This document shows positions 34,436 to 43,321 of a stretch of 44,936 bases of DNA, piece by piece. The stretch comes from Nonomuraea longispora (GTDB lineage Bacteria; Actinomycetota; Actinomycetes; Streptosporangiales; Streptosporangiaceae), in contig NZ_SMJZ01000057.1 in NCBI RefSeq assembly GCF_004348345.1, positions 1 through 44,936 of the forward strand, written 5' to 3'. The number at the start of each line of letters is the position of its first letter. The first letter of the stretch is position 1. Under the pieces are notes generated by a model, which worked only from the letters and a program-made list of their open reading frames with translations, was not told the origin of the DNA and ran no database searches. The position numbers were made by a program, and so were the translations under genes.

Positions 34436-35373
34436 CCATAGAGCCGCGCCATGCGGGCGGCGGCGTCGGCGAGCATCGCGCGCAGCTCGGGGGGGCCGAG
34501 CACCTCCGCCTCCGGCCCGAACCGCAGCACCTGCGAGTACGCCACGCGCGTCGACTCCACCGCCAGCCGTACGGTGCCGTCGTCCTGGAGTGAGGCGAGC
34601 GCGTCGTCGACCGCGGCCGGGTCGGCGACGTGCCGCAACATCCGCAGCCCGCGCTCGGTCAGCCGCAGCGTGACCACGTCCCTGAGCAGCGAGCGGCTGA
34701 ACTCCGCCGACCGGCCGGCCCAGAAGCCGGCCAGGTCGAAGCCCGGGTCGCGGTCGAAGGGCTCGGCCAGCTCCGTGACCTCGCCGAACCGGTGCACCCG
34801 GAAGATGAGGAACCGGTCCGCGCGCCGGGCGGCCAGGTACCAGGCGCCCGCCTTCAGCACCAGCCCGTACGGCTCCAGCGTGCGGGCGGTGCCCTTGTAG
34901 ACGGCCCGGACGCGGCGGTCGTTCCACACGGCCCTGGCCAGCGGCCCGAGCGCCGCCGGGGGCGGGTCGCCGCCGGCGAACCAGCCGGGCGCGTCCAGGT
35001 GGAAACGCTGCGCCGCGACCTCGGGAGCGTCGCGCAGGGCGGGCGAGAGCGCGGCGGCGGCCTTCAGCCGGGCCGTGGCCGCGACGTCCGCCAGCCCCAT
35101 CTCCCGCAGCGCCCCCGGCACTCCCGACAGGAACAGCGCCTCGGCCTCCGCCCTGTCCAGCCCGGTCAGCCGCGTACGGTAGCCGTCGAGCAGCCGGTAG
35201 CCGCCGCCCCGCCCGCGGTCGGCGTAGACGGGCACGCCCGCCTCCGACAGCGCGAGCACGTCGCGGTGCACGGTCCGCTCGGAGACCTCCAGCTCGGCGG
35301 CCAGCTCGGCCGCCGTCATCCCGCCCCGGCCCTGCAGGAGCAGGACCAGTGACATCAACCGCGAGGCGCGCAC
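34429..35373 (-). CDS. HTH/WYL-domain transcriptional regulator (YafY type)
   Basis: 314 aa. N-terminal DeoR-like HTH: LMSLVLLLQGRGGMTAAELA, EVSERTVHRDVLALSEAGVP, GGGYRLL. The central-to-C-terminal WYL domain includes GTARTLEPYGLVLKAGAWYL and FRVHRFGEVTELAEPFDRD, with a WCX extension to the end. WYL regulators sense ligands or nucleic acids and often control metabolic or DNA-repair genes. Start GTG 35373 gives VRASRLMSL, the family N-terminus, and overlaps the CocE gene by 19 bases, so the two are probably cotranscribed. Confidence 0.85.
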   Translation of the reverse strand: MRASRLMSLVLLLQGRGGMTAAELAAELEVSERTVHRDVLALSEAGVPVYADRGRGGGYRLLDGYRTRLTGLDRAEAEALFLSGVPGALREMGLADVAATARLKAAAALSPALRDAPEVAAQRFHLDAPGWFAGGDPPPAALGPLARAVWNDRRVRAVYKGTARTLEPYGLVLKAGAWYLAARRADRFLIFRVHRFGEVTELAEPFDRDPGFDLAGFWAGRSAEFSRSLLRDVVTLRLTERGLRMLRHVADPAAVDDALASLQDDGTVRLAVESTRVAYSQVLRFGPEAEVLGPPELRAMLADAAARMARLYGR

Positions 35374-36956
35374 AGCGGCAACACCACGGCGGAGGGACGG
35401 TCGGGGGTGTGGAACACCTCGATGTCGGCGGGCACCATCGCGCCGTCCGACGCGAGCGGGTCGCCCGTGCCGGGGTTGCGGGCGATCGTCGGGTACGCTC
35501 CGGCCGCCACGTGCACCCTGATCCGGTGCTCGCGCCCGAACCGGTGCGCCATCGGCCACAGGTCCACCTCCACCCGGCGCACGCCGTCCCCGTCGTCCTC
35601 GCCGCCGGTCCCGTCTCCCGGGCTGAGGCGGCGCACGCCCTCGCACACGTTGACCGAGCGCCCGTCCGGGTGCACGTCGCACACCCGCACGACGACGTCC
35701 ACGTACGGGGTGCTCGACCGGACGAACAGCTCCGCGCGGACCGGGCCGATCGTCTCGACGGCCTGCCCGAGCGCGGGGGAGCTGTAGACCAGCACGTCGC
35801 GGCGCTGCTCCAGCCGCCGCTGGTCGCGGGGCCTGGAGTCGCCGAGCAGCACGGGCCCGCCGATCACCGGCGTGGGGTGGCCGGGGTGGTAGCGGAAACG
35901 GTCGGGTCCGGCCTCGCGCGGGCCCTCGGCCCCGAGGCCGAACCCGTGCTGCAGGTGCCAGCGCTGCTCCCGCATCCCGGGCACCGGCCAGTCGGAGTGG
36001 TCGCGCCACTCCCCGGCCCCCGTCACGTAGATCCGCACCGGGTCGGGGCGCAGCCGTGAGAAGTCGCCGAGCAGGTGCGCGCGGAACCAGGCCGTCGCCT
36101 CGATCAGCGTGGGACGTCCGTGCCGGGCGTCGATGTGGTACCACGGCCCGATCGTCAGGTAGGGCCGCCGTCCCGCCGCCCGCAGGGCCGCGTAGTCCTT
36201 GAGCTGCCAGGGGAGGAAGACGTCGTACCAGCCGCCCAGCATCGTCACCGCCGCGTCCACCTCTCCTACCTTGGGGGAGAAGTCGCGTTTGTCCCAGTAG
36301 GGGACGTGGGGGTCCGCGTGGTGCGTGATCAGGTCCTGGTAGAAGCGGAGCGGCCGGCCGGCCGAGACCACGTCCAGCTCGGCCACCGGCCGGCCCGACA
36401 GGACCGCCCTGCGGGTGAGCCGGGGCGCGGTCAGCACCGAGGCGCCGCCGAAGCGCCGAGACAGGCCGTCGGTGAGCGTCGTCCAGCTCAGCGCCGACTC
36501 CAGCGCGAACGCGCCGCCCACGTACGCGGCGTCGCGGAACTGCGAGGCGGTGATCTGCAGGGCCATGGCCTTCAGCTCCGGCCCGGCGTAGGGGGCGATC
36601 GCCCACTGCGTGTAGCCGAGATAGGAGGGGCCGAACGTGGCGAACGAGCCGCCGTACCACGGCTGTTCGCGCAGCCACGCCACGGTGGCCAGCCCGTCGT
36701 CGTGCTCGTCGCCGAGCGGGTCGAGCGAGCCGCCGGAGCCGAAGCCGCCCCTGCAGCTCTGGATGACGACGTGGAAGCCCTGCCGGGCGAAACCACGGCC
36801 GTAGACCAGGCCGAGCCAGCCGCGCCGGCCGTACGGCGAGCGCATCAGGATGACCGGGGCCCGCCCGCCCGAGGCCGGGGCGTAGTGATCGGCCAGCAGC
36901 GTCACGCCGTCCGGCATCGGCACGGGAACATCACGCTGGAGCCGCACACGTCTCAT
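35355..36956 (-). CDS. CocE/NonD family X-Pro dipeptidyl-peptidase S15-type hydrolase
   Basis: 533-aa serine hydrolase. Alpha/beta-hydrolase nucleophile S111 in FATFGPSYLGYTQW, acid D245 in MLGGWYDVFLPW, and H274 in LTIGPWYHIDARHG form the triad; the C-terminal jelly-roll (PepX_C) covers about residues 310-530 with VYSSPALGQAVETIGPVRAE. Members hydrolyse esters or amides (cocaine esterase, glutaryl acylase); substrate not predictable. ATG 36956. The downstream WYL gene overlaps its end. Confidence 0.86.
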   Translation of the reverse strand: MRRVRLQRDVPVPMPDGVTLLADHYAPASGGRAPVILMRSPYGRRGWLGLVYGRGFARQGFHVVIQSCRGGFGSGGSLDPLGDEHDDGLATVAWLREQPWYGGSFATFGPSYLGYTQWAIAPYAGPELKAMALQITASQFRDAAYVGGAFALESALSWTTLTDGLSRRFGGASVLTAPRLTRRAVLSGRPVAELDVVSAGRPLRFYQDLITHHADPHVPYWDKRDFSPKVGEVDAAVTMLGGWYDVFLPWQLKDYAALRAAGRRPYLTIGPWYHIDARHGRPTLIEATAWFRAHLLGDFSRLRPDPVRIYVTGAGEWRDHSDWPVPGMREQRWHLQHGFGLGAEGPREAGPDRFRYHPGHPTPVIGGPVLLGDSRPRDQRRLEQRRDVLVYSSPALGQAVETIGPVRAELFVRSSTPYVDVVVRVCDVHPDGRSVNVCEGVRRLSPGDGTGGEDDGDGVRRVEVDLWPMAHRFGREHRIRVHVAAGAYPTIARNPGTGDPLASDGAMVPADIEVFHTPDRPSAVVLPLCAPRG

Positions 36957-37004
36957 GCACTTACCAGTAACAGAAGCCGCCCCGGAGGCGGTATTCGGGG
37001 TGGA

Positions 37005-37045
37005 GCGCCCGCCCCGCCCCTGCGGCTCGGGGGCGGGGCGGGCGC
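37005..37045 (-). terminator. Very strong hairpin after the subtilase gene
   Basis: GCGCCCGCCCCGCCCC (37005-37020) and GGGGCGGGGCGGGCGC (37030-37045) pair perfectly over 16 bases with a 9-base loop, 17 bases beyond the subtilase stop. It insulates the downstream CocE-WYL genes. No U run. Confidence 0.8.
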
Positions 37046-37061
37046 ATGTGGCACCCGGGCG

Positions 37062-40000
37062 CTACTCCTTGTCCGGGCGCTCCGAGACGCGCACGGCGTT
37101 GACGAGGGTCGCACCCTCCCGCGTCGCGAAACGCACATTGAGCTGGCCGTCGGTGACCTTCACCGTGTACTGCCTGGACACGGCCGTGTACGTGCCCGCC
37201 TCCAGGGCCAGGTCGAGCGCCGGGATCGCGAGCTGCCCCTCGACGAGCACGTCGAAGACCCGCCGGCCCATCTTCATGTTGCCGAGCTCGGCGAAGTCCA
37301 GCTCGACGGTGTACGTCCCCGCCGGCACGCCGTCGAAGCGGTACTCCAGCATGCCCTCCCTCGCCGTCCTGAACAGCGACTGGTCGCCGGTGCCCCGGAT
37401 GGTCCTGGACGTGCTGCGCGTGCGGCTGTGGTCGGCGACGTAGCCGTGGCCGCCCCTGACGTACTTCCTGTCGGGCGTCCAGACGTCACCGGCGTCGTCG
37501 GTCATGTTCCTGGAACCGCCCACGTCGACGGCCACCTGGTGCTTGGGCACCACGACCGTCACCGCGATCTCGATGGCCGGCTGGCGGCCGCTGGCCGACT
37601 TCACCAGCAGCGTCCCCTCGCGTACGGCGCCGGCGGCGACGCCGTCGCTGGACACCGTCACCTCCAGCCTCACCGACTTGCCCGTGGCCAGCCGGCCCTC
37701 CGACGGCGTCACGGTGAACCACTCGCCGCCCGTCACCGTGTACGGCGTGGGCGAGCCCAGGTTCGTCAGCTCCAGCGTCCTGGTGCGCGTGGCGTCGGAG
37801 GGCAGCACGACGGTCAGCTCCGCCGCCGACGCGCTCACGCGTCCCGTGACCAGCGCCGTGTCGATCGCCGTCACCACCGTGGGCGCGACCGTCACGGGCT
37901 GCGTGAACGTGCCGTAGTGCTCCTTGGACACCTCGACCTCGTAGTCGCCCGCCAGCACCTGGCCGTAGAACCGGCCGTCCTCGCCGGTGGTGAACGTGGC
38001 CACTTCGCCCACCTTCACCGTCGCCCCGGCCAGCGGGTCGCCGTCGTTGGCGTCGGTGACCGCCCCCATGACCAGGCCGTGCCTGCCGGCCGTGAGCGCC
38101 ACGCTCTGGCCTGCGGCCAGCACCGCCTCGTTGTGGGAGTAGAGCAGCGCGTCGTCGCCCGCCGCGTTCTCCACGCCGATGGTGGCGCTGTTGCCCTGCT
38201 CGCGCTCGCTGTCGATGTCCTTGTACCGGAAGCCGATAGAGCCGTTCTCGCCCAGCAGCGCCGCGAACGACAACCGCTGCGCCGTGTCGTTGTAGAAGGT
38301 GACGTTGCGCCATTCGATGACGAACGTACGGTTCGGCGCCGTGCCCGTCACCGCCGTGTAGACACCGCCCTCCGCGTCCACCCTGAGGTCGTCCCAGTAC
38401 GGGTAGACCGCGTTGTTCGGGGTACCCGACGCCGGCAGGGTGCCGTTGCCGGCGGCGGTCACCCGGTCGGCGGCGAAGGTGGCGAACCCGTTCGTGGCGA
38501 TCCAGGCCTTGGTGTGGCCGGTGCCGTAGAAGGGCACCGCGAACGGCAGGGTCACCTGCTCGGCCTCGTCGTCACCGGTCAGCGCCAGCTTCTCGGTGCC
38601 CGCCACGTACTCCTGCGCGCCGACCGCGCAGGTGTAGCCGAAGGTGTCGCCGCGCAGCGGGAGCTCGACGTCCTCGACCACGTCTCCCGCCACCGTCACC
38701 TCGGCCGTCGCGCCGCTGGAGCAGCGGGAGGCGGGGGTCACGGCCAGCTCGTGGTCGCCGTGCGGCAGCGTCATGCTGTAGCGGCCCGACACGTCGGTCA
38801 CCGCGCTCACCGGCGTGCCGGTGGCCGCCACCGTCGCGCCGGCCTCCGGCTCGCCCGCCGTGGTGACCGTCCCTGACACCGTGCCCGACGCCTTCTCGGT
38901 CATGGTCACGTCCGCGGTCGCCGTCGCCCCGGCGGTGATCGTCACGGTGACGGTGGCCGTGTCGTAGCCGAACTTCCCGGCGCTGAGCTCGTACTCGCCG
39001 GGCAGCAGGCGGGGGATGGCGTACGCGCCGTCCTCGCCGGTGGTCACGCTCCTGGTCAGCGGTCCGGTCACCGTGACCGTCACCCCGGGCACCGGCTCGC
39101 CGCCCGCGGTGACCGCGCCCTGGAGGCCGCCGACCTCCTCGGCCGGCGCGGCCTGCACGGCGGCGAAGGTGTCGAGCCTGCCCTCGCCCCACACGTTGTT
39201 GTCGGCCGCCGTGCCGCCGCAGGTGGTGTCGTCGACGTCCACGGCGGTGATGTCCAGCAGCGGCCGGGTGGCCTCCACGTCACCGGCCAGGGCGGGGGCC
39301 GCCGACCAGATCAGCGCCACCGTGGCCGCCACGTGCGGGGAGGCCATCGACGTGCCGGTGGAGGTGCCGTAGCCGTTGCCGGGCGTCGAGGAGCGCACGT
39401 TGACGGCGGGTGCGGCGATGTTCGGCTTGATCTCGCCGTTCTCGCCGGCGCCCTTGCTGGAGTTGCGGTACAGCGCGTTGTCGATGTCGAAGCCGCCCGC
39501 GCTGTAGCTCATCACGTACTGGCCGGGGGAGCCGGAGGTCGTGCAGGCGGGCCCCTCGTTGCCGTTGGCGAAGGCCGGGAAGATGCCGGCCGCGATCCAC
39601 GCCTCGACGACCGGCTTGTACCACGGGTCGAACCCGTCGCCGCCCCAGGAGTTGTTGACGATGTCGGGCGCCAGGTCGGGGCGCGGGTTCTCACCGTTCA
39701 TGTCGGTGGGCGCGAGCATCCACTGGCCGGAGGCCAGCAGTGACGCGTCGCTGCAGAAGTTGGACTCGCAGCCCTTGGCCGCGATCCACCGGGCGCCCGG
39801 CGCGACGCCGATGCCGTTGGCGCCGACCATGGTCCCCATGGTGTGGGTGCCGTGGCCGTTGTTGTCGCACGGTGCGGGCGACGGGCAGACGCCGGCCGGG
39901 TCGAACCAGTTGTAGTCATGGCTGTACGAGCCATCCGTGTTCGTACCCCGGTAGCTCGCGACCAGTTCGGGGTGGTCAAACTGGGCGCCGGAGTCGATGT

Positions 40001-40562
40001 GGGCGATGACGATGCCCTCGCCCCGGTTGCCCAGCTCGTTCCAGACGCGAGGGGCGTTGACCCGGTCGATGTTCCACTCGACCGCGTTCACCCTGGCCTC
40101 GGCCTTGCCGGGCGTCGGCTTGGGGATCGCGACGGTGCGTGCCGGGTCGATGCGGTCGACCTCGGGCAGTTTGGCGATCTCCGCCGCCAGCTTCTCGTCC
40201 GCGGTGACCCGCACCGCGTTGACGATCCAGTACGGGGTGTACTCGGCGCGCTGGGAGTCCAATAACCTGCGTAAGCCCGCCTGGGAGGCGGTCGCTCGTT
40301 CGGTCTTGGCCTTGTAGACCTGCTCGGCCTTGGCGTCCTTGGTCCTGGCCCGGCGGGCGCCGCTCAGATCGGCGGATCCCTTCATCCGGACCCAGAAGGT
40401 GGCTTTGTCGTTCTGCGTCAGCTGCGCCTGGACGACAGTGTCGATCTTGTCCGGGTCGATCTTGCCCGGGTCGGGCGCCGCCTCGGCCGCCTGGGGGACG
40501 AGGAGGCCGACGGCGGTGATGATCCCGGTGAGGATCGCACGCCAGCGGGGGGTGTGGGGCAC
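37062..40562 (-). CDS. Large secreted subtilisin-like serine protease (S8) with beta-sandwich repeats
   Basis: 1166 aa. Signal peptide 1-28 (ILTGIITAVGLLVPQAAEA). Propeptide about 30-160. Catalytic domain about 180-470: D190 in VIAHIDSGAQFDHPEL, H237 in NNGHGTHTMGT, S405 in GTSMASPHVAA. Then two carboxypeptidase-regulatory-like domains (VTAGGEPVPGVTVTVTGP; VTTAGEPEAGATVAATGTP), a globular NIDO-like region, a third such domain (VTDANDGDPLAGATVKVGE), and a malectin-like C-terminal domain (LEYRFDGVPAGTYTVELDF). No cell-wall anchor is seen, so it is released or carbohydrate-bound. GTG 40562 has AAGGAG 6 bases upstream. Substrate unknown; probably extracellular nutrition. Confidence 0.9.
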   Translation of the reverse strand: MPHTPRWRAILTGIITAVGLLVPQAAEAAPDPGKIDPDKIDTVVQAQLTQNDKATFWVRMKGSADLSGARRARTKDAKAEQVYKAKTERATASQAGLRRLLDSQRAEYTPYWIVNAVRVTADEKLAAEIAKLPEVDRIDPARTVAIPKPTPGKAEARVNAVEWNIDRVNAPRVWNELGNRGEGIVIAHIDSGAQFDHPELVASYRGTNTDGSYSHDYNWFDPAGVCPSPAPCDNNGHGTHTMGTMVGANGIGVAPGARWIAAKGCESNFCSDASLLASGQWMLAPTDMNGENPRPDLAPDIVNNSWGGDGFDPWYKPVVEAWIAAGIFPAFANGNEGPACTTSGSPGQYVMSYSAGGFDIDNALYRNSSKGAGENGEIKPNIAAPAVNVRSSTPGNGYGTSTGTSMASPHVAATVALIWSAAPALAGDVEATRPLLDITAVDVDDTTCGGTAADNNVWGEGRLDTFAAVQAAPAEEVGGLQGAVTAGGEPVPGVTVTVTGPLTRSVTTGEDGAYAIPRLLPGEYELSAGKFGYDTATVTVTITAGATATADVTMTEKASGTVSGTVTTAGEPEAGATVAATGTPVSAVTDVSGRYSMTLPHGDHELAVTPASRCSSGATAEVTVAGDVVEDVELPLRGDTFGYTCAVGAQEYVAGTEKLALTGDDEAEQVTLPFAVPFYGTGHTKAWIATNGFATFAADRVTAAGNGTLPASGTPNNAVYPYWDDLRVDAEGGVYTAVTGTAPNRTFVIEWRNVTFYNDTAQRLSFAALLGENGSIGFRYKDIDSEREQGNSATIGVENAAGDDALLYSHNEAVLAAGQSVALTAGRHGLVMGAVTDANDGDPLAGATVKVGEVATFTTGEDGRFYGQVLAGDYEVEVSKEHYGTFTQPVTVAPTVVTAIDTALVTGRVSASAAELTVVLPSDATRTRTLELTNLGSPTPYTVTGGEWFTVTPSEGRLATGKSVRLEVTVSSDGVAAGAVREGTLLVKSASGRQPAIEIAVTVVVPKHQVAVDVGGSRNMTDDAGDVWTPDRKYVRGGHGYVADHSRTRSTSRTIRGTGDQSLFRTAREGMLEYRFDGVPAGTYTVELDFAELGNMKMGRRVFDVLVEGQLAIPALDLALEAGTYTAVSRQYTVKVTDGQLNVRFATREGATLVNAVRVSERPDKE

Positions 40563-40574
40563 GCGCTCTCCTTA

Positions 40575-40647
40575 GGACAAGGGAGGTGATCTTTACGCCT
40601 CTGGGGAGAAGAGTGAAGAGATCTTGTCCGGAAAGCAATACTTGTCC
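40575..40647 (-). promoter_or_regulatory. GGACAAG repeats in the subtilase upstream region
   Basis: Minus-strand direct repeats TTTCAGGACAAG and TTTCCGGACAAG (CTTGTCC on plus at 40641 and 40623, 18 bases apart) lie 60-85 bases upstream of the start, and an inverted copy (GGACAAG on plus) is at 40575-40581. Candidate activator or repressor sites. Confidence 0.4.
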
Positions 40648-40973
40648 TGAAATGTTACTTTGCGATAAGAAATGTAGTCTGGTCAGCTGAAATATCGCGG
40701 CAGGAACCACATGAACGGCCAGGTCCGTTCCGGGTCTTCACGCAGGTGAAGGGGCCGTCGCCGCGCCCTGCTGTCGGGCCCGGCAAGGCACCGCCGGGCG
40801 GCCGGCTCCTGTGACCGAGGTCTGCACGCGAGTCGCCGGCGCCGCGGCCCGCAGGGCGAACGCCTGCCCCCTGTGGCCGGGCAGGCCCGCGCCGCTCATG
40901 AGTCGGGTGCGCCGTGGTGACCTCCTCGCTCGGTGACCTCGCCGACCCGCCGTGGTGACCCTGGCGGGTCGCG
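40648..40973. other. Intergenic region between subtilase and trp promoters
   Basis: The first 35 bases are A/T-rich and belong to the subtilase promoter side. The rest is GC-rich with no convincing gene or RNA. A short direct repeat GCCGTGGTGACC occurs twice near 40911 and 40951. Confidence 0.5.
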
Positions 40974-41002
40974 TTGCGCGATCATGGTCGGGCGGCTAAC
41001 CT
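40974..41002 (+). promoter_or_regulatory. trp promoter, leaderless
   Basis: -35 TTGCGC (40974-40979), 17-base spacer, -10 TAACCT (40997-41002). The expected start of transcription is 6-7 bases downstream, at or next to the A of the leader-peptide ATG at 41009, so the leader message would have no 5' untranslated region. Confidence 0.65.
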
Positions 41003-41008
41003 GTCCCC

Positions 41009-41050
41009 ATGCGAAATCACGCCCAGCTCCAGTGGTGGCGCCGCTTCTAG
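41009..41050 (+). CDS. trpL: trp leader peptide MRNHAQLQWWRRF
   Basis: A 13-codon frame with two adjacent Trp codons (41033-41038) just before the stop, immediately upstream of a terminator hairpin and trpEG. It senses charged tRNA-Trp: a ribosome stalling at TGG TGG exposes the antiterminator strand. No Shine-Dalgarno is present and the promoter -10 ends 6 bases before the ATG, so translation is probably leaderless. Its first 14 bases can also pair with 41056-41068. Confidence 0.85.
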   Translation: MRNHAQLQWWRRF

Positions 41051-41106
41051 GCGGCGCGTGTTTCGCATTCCTCAGAAGACGGCCGCCCCGGATGGCGGCC
41101 TTTCTC
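41038..41106 (+). promoter_or_regulatory. trp attenuator (alternative hairpins and terminator)
   Basis: 1:2 stem: 41038-41044 with 41051-41057 (7 pairs, loop TTCTAG containing the leader stop). Terminator 3:4: GGCCGCC 41081-41087 with GGCGGCC 41094-41100, loop 6, then TTTCT. Antiterminator 2:3: GGCGGC 41050-41055 with GCCGCC 41082-41087. In addition ATGCGAAA (41009-41016) pairs with TTTCGCAT (41061-41068) and CACGC with GCGTG across one bulged base, closing the 5' end of the RNA when no ribosome is present. Confidence 0.8.
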
Positions 41107-41153
41107 GTGTCCGCCCCCGGGGCTCATCATGTTGACGTGATAAGGGGCAGCAA

Positions 41154-43280
41154 GTGGAGACGAGCGGATATACCACCGCGGGGGGCATCGTCGTCGAGCG
41201 CGAGACGCGCGAAGTGGACGAGGCGCGGCTCGAGGAGATCGTGACGGCCCTCGGCGACAGACGCGGGGGCGCCTTCTCCTCGGGCATGGACTATCCGGGC
41301 CGTTACAGCCGCTGGGCGTTCGGCTACGTCGATCCCTGCCTCGAACTGGTCGCCAAGGGCCGCAACATCGCGGCCATCGCGCTCAACGAGCGCGGCAGGG
41401 TCGTGCTGCCCGTCGTGGCCTCCTGCCTGCTGGCCGCGGGCAAGCCCGTCACCGAGCCCACGTCCGACCGCGTCGAGGTGCACGTGGCCGACTCGGAGGA
41501 CCTCCTGCCGGAGGAACGGCGCAGCCGCCGGCCCACCGTGTTCACCGCGATCCGCGAGGTCATCGCCGCATTCAAGGGCGACGACCCCCACCTCGGCCTC
41601 TACGGCGCCTTCGGCTACGACCTGGCCTTCCAGTTCGAGCCGATCCGGCAGCAGCTCGTCCGCCCCGACGACCAGCGCGACCTCGTGCTGCACCTGCCCG
41701 ACCGGCTCGTCGTGATCGACCGGCAGCGCGAGACCAGCCTCGAGTTCCGTTACGAGTTCACCGTGGACGGAGCCACCACCCGCGGCCTCGACAGGACCGG
41801 CGACACCGCGCCCCAGGTCGCCCCCTCCCAGGTGCCGCCCGACCCGGAGAAGGGCGCATACGCCGAGGTCGTGGCCGCCGCCAAGGAGAAGTTCAAGCGC
41901 GGCGACCTGTTCGAGGTGGTGCCCGGCCAGGTCTTCCACGCCCCCTGCTCCGACCCGTCCGCCTTCTACCGCGGTCTGCGTCACAGCAACCCCGCCCCGT
42001 ACGAGTTCATCATCAGCCTCGGCGAGGGCGAGCACCTCGTCGGCGCCTCGCCCGAGATGTACGTCAGGGTGAACGGCGACCGCGTCGAGACCTGCCCCAT
42101 CTCCGGCACCATCGCCCGCGGCAGCAACCCTGTCGAGGACGCCGAGGCCATCCGCACCCTCCTGTCCAGCGTCAAGGAGGAGTCGGAGCTGACCATGTGC
42201 ACCGACGTCGACCGCAACGACAAGTCGCGCATCTGCCTGCCCGGCACGGTCAAGGTCATCGGCCGCCGCCAGATCGAGCTCTACTCCCGCCTGATCCACA
42301 CCGTCGACCACATCGAGGGCCGGCTGCGCCGCGAGTTCGACGCGCTCGACGCCTTCCTGACCCACATGTGGGCCGTCACGGTCACCGGCGCCCCCAAGAC
42401 GTGGGCCATGCAGTTCATCGAGGACCACGAGGCCACCACCCGCCGGTGGTACGGCGGCGCCATCGGCGTCATCGGCTTCGACGGCTCCATGAACACCGGC
42501 CTGACCCTGCGTACCGCCCAGATCAAGAACGGCGTGGCCACCGTACGGGCCGGCGCCACGCTGCTGTTCGACTCCGACCCCGAAGCCGAGGAGCGCGAGA
42601 CCGAGCTGAAGGCCAGCGCGCTGCTCGGCGCCCTGGCCGCGGTCGGCAGGACCGGCACGGAGGCCGCCGCCGAGAGCAGGGAGCAGCCCGGCCAGGGCAT
42701 GAAGGTGCTGCTCGTCGACCACGAGGACTCCTTCGTCAACACCCTGGCCGACTATTTCCGCCAGGAGGGCGCCGCCGTGACGACGCTGCGCCACGGCTTC
42801 CCGTCCCACATGCTCGACGAGATCGCCCCCGACCTGGTGGTGCTCTCGCCCGGCCCCGGCTGGCCGACCGACTTCGGCATGTCGGCGCTGCTCGACCAGG
42901 TCTACGCCCGCGACCTTCCGGTCTTCGGCGTCTGCCTCGGCCTGCAGGCCATGGTCGAGCACGCCGGCGGCACGCTGGAACTGCTCGACTACCCCGAGCA
43001 CGGCAAGCGTGGCCGGGTCGCCCGGCTCGGGGACAGCGCGCTGCTGGAGGGGCTGCCCGCCGAGTTCACCGCGGCCCGCTACCACTCGCTGCACGCCAAG
43101 CGGCCCGGCGTCGTCGGTTTCACCCCGACCGCGCTCACGCCCGACGGCAACGTCATGGCCGTTGAGGACACCGAGCGGCGGCGTTTCGCCGTGCAGTTCC
43201 ACCCCGAGTCGATCCTGACGCAGGAGGCCGGCGCGGGCGCGAAGGTCATCGCCAACGTGCTGCGTCTCTGCCGTAGGTAA
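41154..43280 (+). CDS. trpEG: Fused anthranilate synthase TrpE-TrpG
   Basis: 708 aa making anthranilate from chorismate and glutamine, first step of tryptophan synthesis. TrpE part, residues 1-about 505: CPISGTIARGSNPVEDAEAI, DVDRNDKSRICLPGTVKVIG, VTGAPKTWAMQFIEDHE, YGGAIGVIGFDGSMNTGLTL. A short linker (EAAAESREQPGQ) leads to the glutamine amidotransferase domain from about 516: C594 in VFGVCLGLQ, H683 and E685 in AVQFHPESIL. Fusion in one chain is a known alternative to separate TrpE and TrpG. GTG 41154 follows AAGGGG. Expression is controlled by the leader upstream. No other trp genes follow here. Confidence 0.93.
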   Translation: METSGYTTAGGIVVERETREVDEARLEEIVTALGDRRGGAFSSGMDYPGRYSRWAFGYVDPCLELVAKGRNIAAIALNERGRVVLPVVASCLLAAGKPVTEPTSDRVEVHVADSEDLLPEERRSRRPTVFTAIREVIAAFKGDDPHLGLYGAFGYDLAFQFEPIRQQLVRPDDQRDLVLHLPDRLVVIDRQRETSLEFRYEFTVDGATTRGLDRTGDTAPQVAPSQVPPDPEKGAYAEVVAAAKEKFKRGDLFEVVPGQVFHAPCSDPSAFYRGLRHSNPAPYEFIISLGEGEHLVGASPEMYVRVNGDRVETCPISGTIARGSNPVEDAEAIRTLLSSVKEESELTMCTDVDRNDKSRICLPGTVKVIGRRQIELYSRLIHTVDHIEGRLRREFDALDAFLTHMWAVTVTGAPKTWAMQFIEDHEATTRRWYGGAIGVIGFDGSMNTGLTLRTAQIKNGVATVRAGATLLFDSDPEAEERETELKASALLGALAAVGRTGTEAAAESREQPGQGMKVLLVDHEDSFVNTLADYFRQEGAAVTTLRHGFPSHMLDEIAPDLVVLSPGPGWPTDFGMSALLDQVYARDLPVFGVCLGLQAMVEHAGGTLELLDYPEHGKRGRVARLGDSALLEGLPAEFTAARYHSLHAKRPGVVGFTPTALTPDGNVMAVEDTERRRFAVQFHPESILTQEAGAGAKVIANVLRLCRR

Positions 43281-43289
43281 AACGCCCGC

Positions 43290-43308
43290 GGGAGCGTGCG
43301 GGGCTCCC
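43290..43308 (+). terminator. Weak hairpin after trpEG
   Basis: GGGAGC (43290-43295) and GCTCCC (43303-43308), loop 7, no U run, 10 bases beyond the trpEG stop and directly before the next promoter box. Confidence 0.3.
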
Positions 43309-43309
43309 C

Positions 43310-43315
43310 TAGAGT
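43310..43315 (+). promoter_or_regulatory. -10 box of the leaderless amidohydrolase gene
   Basis: TAGAGT ends 6 bases before ATG 43322 with no Shine-Dalgarno. Confidence 0.45.
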
Positions 43316-43321
43316 TCCCGC

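Noticed and set aside
36075..38876. 933-codon plus-strand open frame opposite CocE and the subtilase
   Set aside because: Composition is dominated by R, H, V and G with no domain; both opposing genes have full catalytic motifs and signal sequences.
41154..43280. TrpEG as an aminodeoxychorismate or phenazine-type synthase
   Set aside because: Direct linkage to a Trp-codon leader and attenuator argues for tryptophan synthesis.
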